Positions 41,891 through 52,980 of a stretch of DNA of 64,000 nucleotides are shown here, one piece after another. Position numbers and translations under genes: made by a program. Source of the stretch: Klebsiella quasipneumoniae subsp. quasipneumoniae. GTDB lineage: Bacteria > Pseudomonadota > Gammaproteobacteria > Enterobacterales > Enterobacteriaceae. Location: assembly GCF_020525925.1 (NCBI RefSeq), contig NZ_CP084876.1, forward strand, positions 2,294,001-2,358,000, given 5' to 3'. The notes under the pieces were generated by a model. It did no database searches, had not been told where the DNA came from, and saw nothing but the letters and a program-made list of their open reading frames with translations. The number at the start of each line of letters is the position of its first letter. The stretch's first letter is position 1.

Positions 41891-43234
41891 ATGGCGAACA
41901 CCATCACGGCTGATGAGATTCGGGAGCACTTTTCGCAGGCCATGTCGGCCATGTACCAGCAGGAAGTTCCGCAGTACGGGACACTGCTGGAGCTGGTGGC
42001 TGACGTCAACCTGGCGGTACTGGAAAATAATCCGAAGCTGCATGAACAACTGGCCAACGCCGACGAGCTGGCGCGCCTGAACGTTGAGCGCCACGGGGCG
42101 ATCCGCGTGGGCACAGCGGAGGAACTGGCGACGCTGCGTCGCATGTTTGCCATTATGGGGATGTTTCCCGTCAGCTATTACGATCTCTCGCAGGCCGGCG
42201 TGCCGGTTCACTCCACGGCGTTTCGTCCTGTCGACGATGCCGCGCTGGCGCGCAATCCGTTTCGGGTATTTACCTCGCTGCTGCGTCTGGAGCTGATCGA
42301 AAACCGCGCTCTGCGAGAGCGGGCCGAGGCGATCCTCGCCCGGCGCAACATATTCACTCCCCGCTGCCTGGCGCTGATCGCCCGGCACGAGGCCGAAGGG
42401 GCCTTCACCCCAGCGGAAGCCCGCGAGTTTGTGCAGGAGGCGCTGGAGACCTTCCGCTGGCACCGGCATGCCACCGTCGATGAGGAGACCTACCACGCGC
42501 TGCATCGCGAGCATCGCCTGATTGCCGATGTGGTCTGCTTCCCGGGATGCCATATCAACCACCTCACGCCGCGGACGCTGGATATTGACCGCGCGCAGGC
42601 CCTGATGCCGGAGTGCGGTATTGAGCCAAAGGCCCTGATCGAAGGTCCGCCGCGCCGGGAGGTACCGATCCTCCTGCGGCAGACCAGCTTCAAGGCGCTT
42701 GAGGAGCCGGTGATGTTCGCCGGCGAACACCGCGGCACCCACAGCGCCCGCTTTGGCGAAATTGAGCAGCGCGGCGTGGCGCTGACGCCGAAAGGGCGCG
42801 CGCTGTACGACCGGCTGCTGCAGGCGGCAGGGACCGGCAAAGACAATCTCAGCCACCAGCTGCATCTGCAGGAGGTGTTCCGCGAATTTCCCGACAGCGA
42901 ATTTCTGCTGCGTCAGCAGGGGCTGGCCTGGTTTCGCTACCGCCTGACGCCGGCTGGCGAGGCCCATCGCCAGGCGTTTCGCCCGGGCGACGATCCCCAG
43001 CCGCTGATCGAGCGCGGATGGGTGGTGGCCCAGCCCATCGTCTATGAGGATTTTTTACCGGTCAGCGCGGCGGGCATTTTTCAGTCCAATCTGGGTAACG
43101 AAACCCAGGCGCGCAGCCACGGGAATGCCAGCCGCGAAGCCTTTGAGGCGGCGCTGGGCTGCCCGGTGCAGGATGAGTTTGAACTGTACCGGCAGGCGGA
43201 GGAGCGCAGCAAACGACGTTGCGGTCTGCTGTAA
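41891..43234 (+). CDS. ydcJ: DUF1338 protein YdcJ, 2-oxoadipate dioxygenase/decarboxylase type
   Basis: 447 residues, the same as E. coli YdcJ. The family includes HglS, a Fe(II) enzyme turning 2-oxoadipate into D-2-hydroxyglutarate in lysine breakdown. Candidate active-site residues are His68 and Arg72 (VERHGAIRVG), the His residues in GCHINHLTPRTLDID and the Glu in ARFGEIEQRG. ATG 41891 has GGAGGT upstream. Activity in Klebsiella is inference from the family. Confidence 0.85.
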   Translation: MANTITADEIREHFSQAMSAMYQQEVPQYGTLLELVADVNLAVLENNPKLHEQLANADELARLNVERHGAIRVGTAEELATLRRMFAIMGMFPVSYYDLSQAGVPVHSTAFRPVDDAALARNPFRVFTSLLRLELIENRALRERAEAILARRNIFTPRCLALIARHEAEGAFTPAEAREFVQEALETFRWHRHATVDEETYHALHREHRLIADVVCFPGCHINHLTPRTLDIDRAQALMPECGIEPKALIEGPPRREVPILLRQTSFKALEEPVMFAGEHRGTHSARFGEIEQRGVALTPKGRALYDRLLQAAGTGKDNLSHQLHLQEVFREFPDSEFLLRQQGLAWFRYRLTPAGEAHRQAFRPGDDPQPLIERGWVVAQPIVYEDFLPVSAAGIFQSNLGNETQARSHGNASREAFEAALGCPVQDEFELYRQAEERSKRRCGLL

Positions 43235-43275
43235 AATCAGTACCCTGCTGGCATCAGCCTTACAGGGAGCAGGTT

Positions 43276-44781
43276 ATGCAACATCCGTCGAAACCGTTGG
43301 CGAAAACCCGGCAGGGCACGCTGGCCGGGAGCGCAGAGCAGGGGATCCATATCTGGCGCGGCATTCCGTACGCCGCGCCGCCCGTGGGGCCGCTGCGCTG
43401 GCGCGCGCCGCAGCCTCCCGCCCGCTGGCATGGCGTGCGTCAGGCCGACGCCTTTTCCGCCGCCAGCTGGCAGGACATTGACTACTGCCGCGAACTTGGC
43501 GGCGGGGATCCCGGCCGCTTCAGCGAAGACTGTCTCTATCTCAACGTCTGGGCCCCCGCCAGCGCAGCGCAGCCGCTGCCGGTGATGGTCTGGCTGCACG
43601 GCGGCGGGTTTACCATCGGCGCCGGCAGCCTGCCGCCTTACGATGGCCTGGCGCTGGCCAGCCGCGACGTGGTGGTGGTGACGGTCAACTACCGACTGGG
43701 CCATCTTGGCTTTTTCGCCCATCCGGCACTGGAGGAAGAGGCGGGCGAGCGTCTGTATAACTTCGCGCTGCTCGACCAGATCGCCGCCCTGCAGTGGGTC
43801 CAGGAGAATATTCACGCCTTCGGCGGCGACGCCGCCAACGTCACGCTGTTTGGCGAATCCGCCGGGGCGCGTAGCGTGCTGTCGCTGATGGCCTCGCCGA
43901 AAGCGAAAGGGTTGTTCCATAAAGCGATAATTCAGAGCGGATATACCTTACCCGATCTGCCGCGAGAAAAGGCGCTGGAGAAAGGCCGCCTGCTGGCGGA
44001 ACGCTTCGCCTTGCCGCAGGCCAGCGCCGAACAACTGCGGGCGATCCCGGCGGAGGCCTTCTGGTCGCTAACCGCCCCGCTGAATATCGGGCCAGCGCCC
44101 ATCGCCGGCGATGTGGTGCTTCCGCAGCCGATGCTGGAGACCTTTTTTGCCGGGCGCCAGCATCCGATGCCGGTGATGATCGGCTCCAATAGCGATGAAG
44201 CCAGCGTGATGGCGGTGTTTGGCGTCGATATCGCCGGGCAGATCCAGAAACTGCGCCGCGAGCGCCGTCTGGGGCTGGGACTGATCAAACTCCTCTATCC
44301 CGGCGTGAAGGGGGATGAAGCGCTGGGGCGGGAAGTCTGTCGGGATATGGCGTTTACCACCCTCGGCTATGTGGTGATGCAGGCCCAGCAGCGCGTGGGC
44401 CAGCCATGCTGGCGGTACTGGTTCGATTATGTGGCGGAAGCGGAGCATGATGTCTATCCGCACGGCGCCTGGCACGGCAACGAGGTGCCCTACGTGTTTG
44501 ATAACCTGCGGCTCACCGACCCGGTGCGGCAATATGCCAGTAAAGCGGATCTGGCCTTCGCCGCTCAGGTCGCTGACTACTGGGCCCAGTTTGCCCGCGT
44601 CGCCAGCGGCGAGCAGGTGCTTGCCGGCGCGGTGCGTTGGCCGGCGTGCGTGCGCGGACGGGATCGTCTGCTGCGCATTGGCCTGCATAAGCGTGCCGGA
44701 TTTAAAGTGGAGAATCGCTTTATGCGCGCCCGGCTGGCGCTGTTTCGCCGGGTGATGAAGCATCACGTGACCCTCGAATAA
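43276..44781 (+). CDS. Type-B carboxylesterase (PnbA/acetylcholinesterase family)
   Basis: 501-residue alpha/beta hydrolase. Catalytic triad Ser195 (FGESAGARS), Glu308 (GSNSDEASV) and His400 (GAWHGNEVPY); oxyanion hole at WLHGGGF. No signal peptide, so cytosolic. ATG 43276 has a GGGAGCAGG stretch upstream and follows ydcJ by 41 bases, suggesting co-transcription. It is not part of the E. coli ydcJ-opgD region as I recall it, so it looks like an insertion. The substrate is unknown; aromatic esters are possible given the neighbouring pca genes. Confidence 0.88.
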   Translation: MQHPSKPLAKTRQGTLAGSAEQGIHIWRGIPYAAPPVGPLRWRAPQPPARWHGVRQADAFSAASWQDIDYCRELGGGDPGRFSEDCLYLNVWAPASAAQPLPVMVWLHGGGFTIGAGSLPPYDGLALASRDVVVVTVNYRLGHLGFFAHPALEEEAGERLYNFALLDQIAALQWVQENIHAFGGDAANVTLFGESAGARSVLSLMASPKAKGLFHKAIIQSGYTLPDLPREKALEKGRLLAERFALPQASAEQLRAIPAEAFWSLTAPLNIGPAPIAGDVVLPQPMLETFFAGRQHPMPVMIGSNSDEASVMAVFGVDIAGQIQKLRRERRLGLGLIKLLYPGVKGDEALGREVCRDMAFTTLGYVVMQAQQRVGQPCWRYWFDYVAEAEHDVYPHGAWHGNEVPYVFDNLRLTDPVRQYASKADLAFAAQVADYWAQFARVASGEQVLAGAVRWPACVRGRDRLLRIGLHKRAGFKVENRFMRARLALFRRVMKHHVTLE

Positions 44782-46743
<1,962 letters not shown>

Positions 46744-46796
46744 CCCCGTGACAGCCGTGGCCCCCAGGCACCCCCTGCGGGCCCGCAGAGAGCCCC

Positions 46797-47375
46797 ATGA
46801 CCACAGACATTCCAGCAGTACCTGAGTCGATCCCGGTGACCGAGGGACTGACGCTTACCGCCATTGATGAGCGTTACGTCAGCGACCTGCACCAGCTGGT
46901 GGTGAAAAACCAGCGCTGGCTACAGCAGTCGCTCAGCTGGGCCGGAGAGGTGCGCAGCGAAGAGGAGACCCGCCGCCATGTGCAGAGTAACGTGATGCTG
47001 CACCAGCGGGATTACGCCAAAATGTTTTTGCTGTATCTCGATAAGCGGCCGATTGGCGTTCTGTCGTTCAACCAGATCGAGCCGCAGAATAAGACGGCCT
47101 ATATTGGCTATTGGATCGATGAAGATTGCCAGGGGCAGGGGTATCTGTCCCGTTCCCTGCAGGCCTTTATCCACTATTATGCCCGCAGCGGGCTGGTGCG
47201 CCGGTTTGTAATCAAATGTCGGGTGGCGAATACCCGCAGCAACCAGGTGGCGTTGCGTAACGGGTTTGTTCTGGAAGGCTGTCTCCGCCAGGCCGAGTAT
47301 CTGAACGGCAGCTATGACGATCAGAATATCTACGCCCGCATTATTGACCGCGACGAGGCGCTACAGGGCGCCTAA
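46797..47375 (+). CDS. rimL: Ribosomal-protein-serine N-acetyltransferase RimL
   Basis: GNAT enzyme that acetylates the N-terminal serine of L12, giving L7. 192 residues, somewhat longer than the about 179 of E. coli because of an N-terminal extension (TTDIPAVPESIPV). The acetyl-CoA motif A is IGYWIDEDCQGQGYLSRSL, and the C-terminal CRVANTRSNQVALRNGF is typical. It lies 54 bases after opgD. Its stop region overlaps the end of ydcK by 15 bases. Confidence 0.9.
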   Translation: MTTDIPAVPESIPVTEGLTLTAIDERYVSDLHQLVVKNQRWLQQSLSWAGEVRSEEETRRHVQSNVMLHQRDYAKMFLLYLDKRPIGVLSFNQIEPQNKTAYIGYWIDEDCQGQGYLSRSLQAFIHYYARSGLVRRFVIKCRVANTRSNQVALRNGFVLEGCLRQAEYLNGSYDDQNIYARIIDRDEALQGA

Positions 47376-48341
47376 CAGCGGCGTTCGGGTGATCTGCTGC
47401 TGGCCGTCGAGGGTCTTCGGGCCGCGCAGGTGAATGGCTTCTCCTTCCCGCGCGGCAATCTGCACCTCGTCCCCAAGCGTAACCTGGTGCTCAACGATCA
47501 CATCGCCGACGATGACAGCCCGACCCTGGATCAGCACGTCGTCGTCAAGCAGAATCGGTCCACCGCGCAGCTGCGCCTCGCCGCCCACCATCGCCCGGTG
47601 CTTTAGCAGACAGTTACCTTCAATCACCGCATTCTCCGCAACCTGGGAACTGTAGCGCACAGTGGGAATAGCATCTTCGCCGCGACCCGCGATCAGACGG
47701 GCATGCCCGTAAATCCGCGCGTTATCGCACACCCAAACGTCATTCTCCTCGTTTCCCTCAAGCCTGGCGTGGTCAAAGACTTCCGCCCGATGTTCGACAA
47801 AAGCGTGCTCAACGTAGGCCTCGCCATAGATCTGCGCCTGATGGAGAATGCGCGACGCGCTGACGGTGGCTCGCTGATAAATCTGCAGCACTTTGTCGCG
47901 GTCGGCGGTCAGCCCGCGGGCGGCAATCACCTGACAGTGGGGCAGAAGACGCGCCTCGTCGGCGAGGCGACAGTCACCGCGCACCGTACTCAGGCTAATC
48001 GTGACGTTGTCACCAATCTGCGCGTGATGGCTGATCTGCGAGGCGTGAATGGATGCCCGTCCGCTGATGATAGCCCCATGGCTGACCTCGCAGGGGCCAT
48101 GGAGTCGGGCATCGTCGAGGATGCGCGCCCCGGCGAAGACCACGCTGTTGGCATCGTAGATCCAGCACTCTCCCTGCTGGCTGAGAGCGCTTTCCTCCTC
48201 CACCCAGCCGCCTTCGCTGCCCGCTTTGACGTCAGCGAAATCGATAAGCGCCACGATCTGGCGCAGGGTGACGCACTGTTTGCCATCCTCTGCCTGGTAA
48301 CAATACTGCCGGGTCTGTTCGCTGAGACGGTATTTACGCAT
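47361..48341 (-). CDS. ydcK: Left-handed beta-helix protein YdcK
   Basis: 326 residues built almost wholly of hexapeptide-type repeats such as ARIYGHARL, AENAVIEGN and EAYVEHAFVEHRAEVFDHA, giving a long left-handed parallel beta helix as in E. coli YdcK (structure known). An acyltransferase role is often assumed, but the catalytic residues are not obvious. ATG 48341. Convergent with rimL and divergent from tehA. Confidence 0.88.
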   Translation of the reverse strand: MRKYRLSEQTRQYCYQAEDGKQCVTLRQIVALIDFADVKAGSEGGWVEEESALSQQGECWIYDANSVVFAGARILDDARLHGPCEVSHGAIISGRASIHASQISHHAQIGDNVTISLSTVRGDCRLADEARLLPHCQVIAARGLTADRDKVLQIYQRATVSASRILHQAQIYGEAYVEHAFVEHRAEVFDHARLEGNEENDVWVCDNARIYGHARLIAGRGEDAIPTVRYSSQVAENAVIEGNCLLKHRAMVGGEAQLRGGPILLDDDVLIQGRAVIVGDVIVEHQVTLGDEVQIAAREGEAIHLRGPKTLDGQQQITRTPLLGAL

Positions 48342-48452
48342 TCCCGATCCTCATTACTTATGGTTAACATAAACATAGCAAAGATCGCCGTAGCGCGTGG
48401 GATAAGGTTCCTTTAGAATGCAACTTCAAATTAAATTGATATCATCAATAAA

Positions 48453-49457
48453 ATGAACAAAACGCATACGTCGCGGCAGGTGCTAAATCTGCCGGCGGGT
48501 TACTTTGGCATGGTGCTCGGCACCATCGGGATGGGCTTTGCCTGGCGTTACGCCAGCACCCTCTGGCCGGTCAGCCGCAGCATTGGTGATGGGCTGGTGA
48601 CGCTGGCGATGGCGATGTGGGTCCTGCTCAGCATGGCGTTTATCAGCCGGGCGATCCGCTTTCCGGCGAGTGTGCTGCAGGAGATGCGACATCCCGTCAG
48701 CAGCAGCTTCGTCAGCCTGTTTCCCGCCACTACCTTGCTGGTATCGATTGGTCTGGTACCCTGGTGCCGGCCGCTGGCCATCGGGCTGTTTGTGCCGGGC
48801 GTGGCGCTGCAGCTCGCCTATGCCGCCTGGCAAAGCGGCGGCCTGTGGCGGGGAAACCATCCTCGCGAGGCCACTACGCCGGGGCTGTATCTGCCCACGG
48901 TGGCGAATAATTTTATCAGCGCGATGGCCTGCGGCGCGCTGGGGTTTACCGACGCCGGACTGGTGTTCCTTGGCGCCGGAGTCTTCTCCTGGCTGAGCCT
49001 TGAGCCGGCTATCCTCCATCGTCTGCGCAGCGCAGGCGAACTGCCGACCGCGCTGCGCACCTCGTTGGGGATCCAGCTGGCGCCTGCGCTGGTGGCCTGC
49101 AGCGCCTGGCTCAGCGTCAACGGCGGGGAGGCTGATACCTTGGCTAAGCTGCTGTTTGGCTACGGTCTGCTGCAGCTGTTGTTTATGCTGCGTCTGATGC
49201 CCTGGTATCTTCGCCAGCCGTTCAATGCTTCTTTCTGGAGCTTCTCGTTCGGTATTTCCGCACTGGCCACTACCGGCCTGCATCTGGGCCAGGCGAAGGC
49301 GGATGGCTTTTTTCATCATCTGGCGCTGCCGCTCTTTATTTTTAGCAATCTGGTCATCGGCCTGCTGCTGCTGCGCACAGGGCTGCTGCTGGTCAGCGGG
49401 AAACTGTTGCTACAGGTTGACCGGGAAACACTCCTGAATAAGAAGGAAGGATCATGA
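48453..49457 (+). CDS. tehA: Tellurite-resistance/C4-dicarboxylate-like channel TehA (SLAC1 family)
   Basis: 334 residues with ten TM helices, an anion-channel fold shared with plant SLAC1. The N-terminus [24 protein letters not shown] is characteristic. High-copy tehAB gives tellurite resistance in E. coli. The stop overlaps the tehB start (ATGA). Confidence 0.94.
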   Translation: MNKTHTSRQVLNLPAGYFGMVLGTIGMGFAWRYASTLWPVSRSIGDGLVTLAMAMWVLLSMAFISRAIRFPASVLQEMRHPVSSSFVSLFPATTLLVSIGLVPWCRPLAIGLFVPGVALQLAYAAWQSGGLWRGNHPREATTPGLYLPTVANNFISAMACGALGFTDAGLVFLGAGVFSWLSLEPAILHRLRSAGELPTALRTSLGIQLAPALVACSAWLSVNGGEADTLAKLLFGYGLLQLLFMLRLMPWYLRQPFNASFWSFSFGISALATTGLHLGQAKADGFFHHLALPLFIFSNLVIGLLLLRTGLLLVSGKLLLQVDRETLLNKKEGS

Positions 49458-50050
49458 CAACGCGTGACGCGGACTATTTTAGTGAAAAATATGGACTGAC
49501 CCGCACCCACTCCGAGGTGCTGCATGCCGCGACGATGGTGCCGCCGGGGCGGGCGCTGGATCTGGGCTGCGGCAACGGACGTAACAGCCTTTATCTGGCG
49601 GCGAACGGCTTCACGGTGACGGCGTGGGATAAAAATGCGATGAGCATCAATAATCTGGAGACTATTCGCGCCGCCGAAGGGCTGGATAATCTGCAGACCG
49701 CGGTGAAAGACCTCAACAGCCTGACCTTTGACGGCGAGTATGATCTGATCCTCTCCACCGTGGTGATGATGTTTCTTGAGGCCGGCGCTATCCCGGGACT
49801 CATCGCCAATATGCAGCGTTGCACCGCCGCCGGGGGCTATAACCTGATTGTCGCGGCGATGGACACCGAGGACTATCCCTGCACCGTCGGCTTCCCGTTT
49901 GCTTTTAAACCCGATGAACTTCGGGAGTACTACCGGGGCTGGGAATTACTGAAATACAATGAGGACGTCGGTGAGCTGCATCGGACCGACGCCAGCGGCA
50001 ACCGGATCAAACTGCGCTTCGCCACGCTGCTGGCGCGCAAGCCCGCATAA
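49454..50050 (+). CDS. tehB: SAM-dependent tellurite methyltransferase TehB
   Basis: 198-residue class-I methyltransferase. SAM motif I is [16 protein letters not shown]; motif II/III lie in [16 protein letters not shown]. It methylates tellurite and selenite to volatile species. Translationally coupled to tehA by a 4-base overlap, with GAAGGAAGG as ribosome site inside tehA. Confidence 0.95.
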   Translation: MTTRDADYFSEKYGLTRTHSEVLHAATMVPPGRALDLGCGNGRNSLYLAANGFTVTAWDKNAMSINNLETIRAAEGLDNLQTAVKDLNSLTFDGEYDLILSTVVMMFLEAGAIPGLIANMQRCTAAGGYNLIVAAMDTEDYPCTVGFPFAFKPDELREYYRGWELLKYNEDVGELHRTDASGNRIKLRFATLLARKPA

Positions 50051-50311
50051 TCCTCAGCGGCGCGTGATATGGCTGAGATTGACCGCGCCGCCTTGCGCTA
50101 ATACCCATCGGATAAAGCAGCGCGAAAAGCCTCGCTGAAAAGAGGGTTAAAGGCGACCTGTTCATCTATTAAGTAATTATTTAATAACGTAATGTTGATC
50201 CCATCAATATTTGTATATCTTCCTTGACGAAGCCCTCATTTTGTCACAAAACTACTGGGTCTTATCTGCTATAACGTCTGCCGAAAAAACTGCATTTACA
50301 GGGATCTCTTT

Positions 50312-50980
50312 ATGCGTACTCGCGTGTTATTTAAAGTCGCCGCTCTGGCGGGGATGTTAGCGTTGACGGGCTGTGCGTCCAAACTGGCGCAGCCGAATCA
50401 GTATTCGGGCTTTTTAAAAGATTATTCCAACCTGAAAGAAGCCACCACGGCCTCCGGCAAGTCGGAGCTGCGCTGGATCGACCCAAACTACAATCCGGCT
50501 AACTACGATAATGTCGTCTACCATCCGGTAACGTACTATCCGGTACCGAAGCCGACGACCCAGGTCGGTGAAAAGGCGTTGCAGGATATTCTTAATTACA
50601 CCAACAAACAGCTCAAACAGGCCATTTCCGAGCGTAAACCGCTGGCTACCACCGCCGGCAAGCGTAGCCTTATTTTCCGCGGGGCGATCACCGGGGTGGA
50701 CTCCAGCAAAGAAGGGCTGCAGTTCTATGAAGTGGTTCCGGTCGCGATGATTGTTGCCGGTACTCAGGCCGCCACCGGCCATCGTACGATGGACACCGAC
50801 CTCTATTTTGAAGCCGAACTGATTGACGCCAGCACCAACAAGCCGGTGATCAAAGTGGTTCGTAAAGGGGAAGGAAAAACCCTGGCCAATGAAAACACGC
50901 CGCTGACCATCGAAACCATGAAGCAGGTGATCGATGATATGGCGGTCGACGCCGTCAAATTCGACCCTTCCCAGCGGTAA
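50312..50980 (+). CDS. ydcL: DUF3313 lipoprotein YdcL
   Basis: 222-residue lipoprotein: lipobox LTGC with lipidated Cys21, followed by the DUF3313 domain (QYSGFLKDYSNL..., YHPVTYYPVP, GRSL-like core). The residue after Cys is Ala, so outer-membrane sorting is expected. Function unknown. It follows tehAB as in E. coli but is separated by a 261-base gap with its own promoter. Confidence 0.9.
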   Translation: MRTRVLFKVAALAGMLALTGCASKLAQPNQYSGFLKDYSNLKEATTASGKSELRWIDPNYNPANYDNVVYHPVTYYPVPKPTTQVGEKALQDILNYTNKQLKQAISERKPLATTAGKRSLIFRGAITGVDSSKEGLQFYEVVPVAMIVAGTQAATGHRTMDTDLYFEAELIDASTNKPVIKVVRKGEGKTLANENTPLTIETMKQVIDDMAVDAVKFDPSQR

Positions 50981-50987
50981 TCTCGCC

Positions 50988-51016
50988 AGCGCCGTCTGCC
51001 GACGGCGCTGTTTTAT
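50988..51016. terminator. ydcL terminator
   Basis: 9-bp perfect stem AGCGCCGTC / GACGGCGCT with a TGCC loop, then GTTTTAT. Confidence 0.85.
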
Positions 51017-51027
51017 CTTCCGCCGTT

Positions 51028-51924
51028 TCAGGCCAGCTTTCGGCGCAGCAGCAGCTGTTCCGGTTTGGCAAACATCACCAGATTACCCAACAGGATCAGC
51101 GCCAGTCCGATAACGGCGTTGCTGTGCCATACATAGCCTTCATAAATGGTGGAGATGGACAGGGCGACCAGCGGAAACAGCAGCGTACTGTAGGCGGCTT
51201 TGCTGGCGCCGATGCGTCCCACAAGGGTGAAATAGGCGCCGAAGGCGACAACTGAGCCGAACAGCGCCAGGTAAAGCAGGGCGCCAAGATAGCTGACGGT
51301 CCACTCCGGCATAAAATTATCCCCGCGGAGGAGTGCGATGGCGCCCATCACCAGCGTGCCGTACAGCATCGCCCAGCTGTTGGTGGTCAGCGTCTCCAGC
51401 CCCCGCCGCTGGTGACGAATACTGAACATATTGCCCAGCGAAAAGCCGTAAGTGCCCAGCGCGCTCAGACCGATCCCCCACAGTAGCGAAGCGTTCAGCC
51501 CGTTGGCCAGCAGGTCATCCCAGAACAGGGTGACGATACCGGCCAGACCGAGCGCGGCGGCAGCCCAGAAGCGTCCCGGCGGCTGCTGACGGAAGAAAAG
51601 AAAGCTGTTGATGGCGTTAAACAGCACCGCCATGGAAAAGATCACCGATTCCAGACCGGTGTTGATCCAGGCGGCGGCGGTATAAAAGCACCAGAAATTG
51701 AAGCAGAAGACGCAGCAGCCCTGCAGCAGGCAGCAGAGATGGTCCTTCGCGCCCAGCGGCCGCAGACGTCGCGTGACGAGCAGAATCGCCAGCATCGTGA
51801 CGCTGGCCACGGCGAACCGCCAGAAAATCGATACCGGCGCCGCCACCGGCCCCTGCTGTAAAAAAATCGCAATCCACGTCGTTCCCCAGATAACGACAAC
51901 GAGTGCATAAAGTAATGCGTTCAC
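51028..51924 (-). CDS. EamA/DMT-family transporter
   Basis: 298 residues, ten TM helices in two EamA repeats. Starts NALLYALVVVIWGTTWIAIFLQQG, typical of the DMT superfamily. GTG 51924 is used: an AGGAG ribosome site sits 8 bases upstream; a longer frame would add a basic soluble tail. Substrate unknown, likely metabolite or amino acid export. It is divergent from an AraC regulator, which probably controls it. This pair replaces the E. coli genes after ydcL. Confidence 0.88.
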   Translation of the reverse strand: MNALLYALVVVIWGTTWIAIFLQQGPVAAPVSIFWRFAVASVTMLAILLVTRRLRPLGAKDHLCCLLQGCCVFCFNFWCFYTAAAWINTGLESVIFSMAVLFNAINSFLFFRQQPPGRFWAAAALGLAGIVTLFWDDLLANGLNASLLWGIGLSALGTYGFSLGNMFSIRHQRRGLETLTTNSWAMLYGTLVMGAIALLRGDNFMPEWTVSYLGALLYLALFGSVVAFGAYFTLVGRIGASKAAYSTLLFPLVALSISTIYEGYVWHSNAVIGLALILLGNLVMFAKPEQLLLRRKLA

Positions 51925-52101
51925 CCTGATTCTCCTCTGCCTGTTGAAGGGAGGAGTATGCCGCCTGCCGCAACCTGCGGCTTTCACCCGCTTGTTGTCG
52001 GCTTGCAAATTCTTGCGCTTATTTGTCTTTCGCCGGCGGTGAGGACTGGAAACCGCGTCGCAGTCTCCCTAGACTAGAGTTTTTCCAGACAGGACAGATG
52101 C

Positions 52102-52980
52102 GTGAAGGCGATGGGTTACGGGACGTTTGAAACATTACGGCGACAGAACGCGGTGCTGAAGGGCACCGTGGAGCTGAATTCCGGTATTCAACTGGCCGCC
52201 TGGTATAACAACTGCGATACCGTAACGGTACGCAGCGATCATCATACCTTAAGCCTGTACGTCGCCGATGGTTATGAAAGCTATCAAAAGACGCCGCACG
52301 GCTGGAAGAATGGCGGCGGCCCGGATCGCTTTTGCCTGATGCCGAAAGGCGATGAAAGCGTCTGGGATATCCGCGGCGATCTGTCGTTTGTCCATCTCTA
52401 TTGTACCGATGCGCATCTGCGCCGTGTCGGGGAGGAGGTGTGGGATCGCAGCCCGGCGAACTTCACCCTGCAGGAGAAAACCTTTGCCAGCGATGACAAA
52501 ATCACCACCGTGTATCGTCAGTTTTTGCTGGCTAATGACTGGCGACAGCCGGCGAACCAGCTGACCCTTAGCGCCGCCAGCAGTTTATTGCTCACCCATC
52601 TGATCCAGCACTATGCCACCGTGCAGTGGCGTTTGCCCTCGGTCACCGGGGGACTGGCGCCGGGGGTGAAGCGTCACGTGCTGGCCTGGATCGACGCTCA
52701 CCTCGATCAGCCATTGACCCTGGCCGACCTGGCGCAGCAGGCGGGACTGAGTGAATTTCATTTTGCCCGTATGTTCCGCCAGTCGCTGAATATGGCTCCG
52801 CATCAATATGTGATGCAGCAGCGAATGGCGAAGGCGCAAAACCTGATCTGCCACAGCGCGCTGCCGCTCACCGAGATCGCTCTGGCCTGCGGTTTCAGCT
52901 CCGCCAGCCATTTCAGCCATCGGGTCAAAGCCGCCACCGGCCTGACGCCGACCCAGCTACGGGCGGCGCAGCGCGGATAG
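52102..52980 (+). CDS. AraC-family transcriptional regulator
   Basis: 292 residues. An N-terminal cupin-like sensing domain (about 30-160) is followed by the two-HTH AraC domain (about 190-288): LTLADLAQQAGLSEFHFARMFRQSLNMAPHQYV and LPLTEIALACGFSSASHFSHRVKAATGLTP. GTG 52102 with AGGA 7 bases upstream; ATG 52111 is an alternative. It is divergent from the EamA transporter. Its last 24 bases overlap the end of ydcO tail to tail. Confidence 0.88.
   Translation: MKAMGYGTFETLRRQNAVLKGTVELNSGIQLAAWYNNCDTVTVRSDHHTLSLYVADGYESYQKTPHGWKNGGGPDRFCLMPKGDESVWDIRGDLSFVHLYCTDAHLRRVGEEVWDRSPANFTLQEKTFASDDKITTVYRQFLLANDWRQPANQLTLSAASSLLLTHLIQHYATVQWRLPSVTGGLAPGVKRHVLAWIDAHLDQPLTLADLAQQAGLSEFHFARMFRQSLNMAPHQYVMQQRMAKAQNLICHSALPLTEIALACGFSSASHFSHRVKAATGLTPTQLRAAQRG

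Noticed and set aside
41780..42967. 395-codon frame opposite ydcJ
   Set aside because: Antisense of ydcJ; would also cross the PcaQ-type site; no domains.
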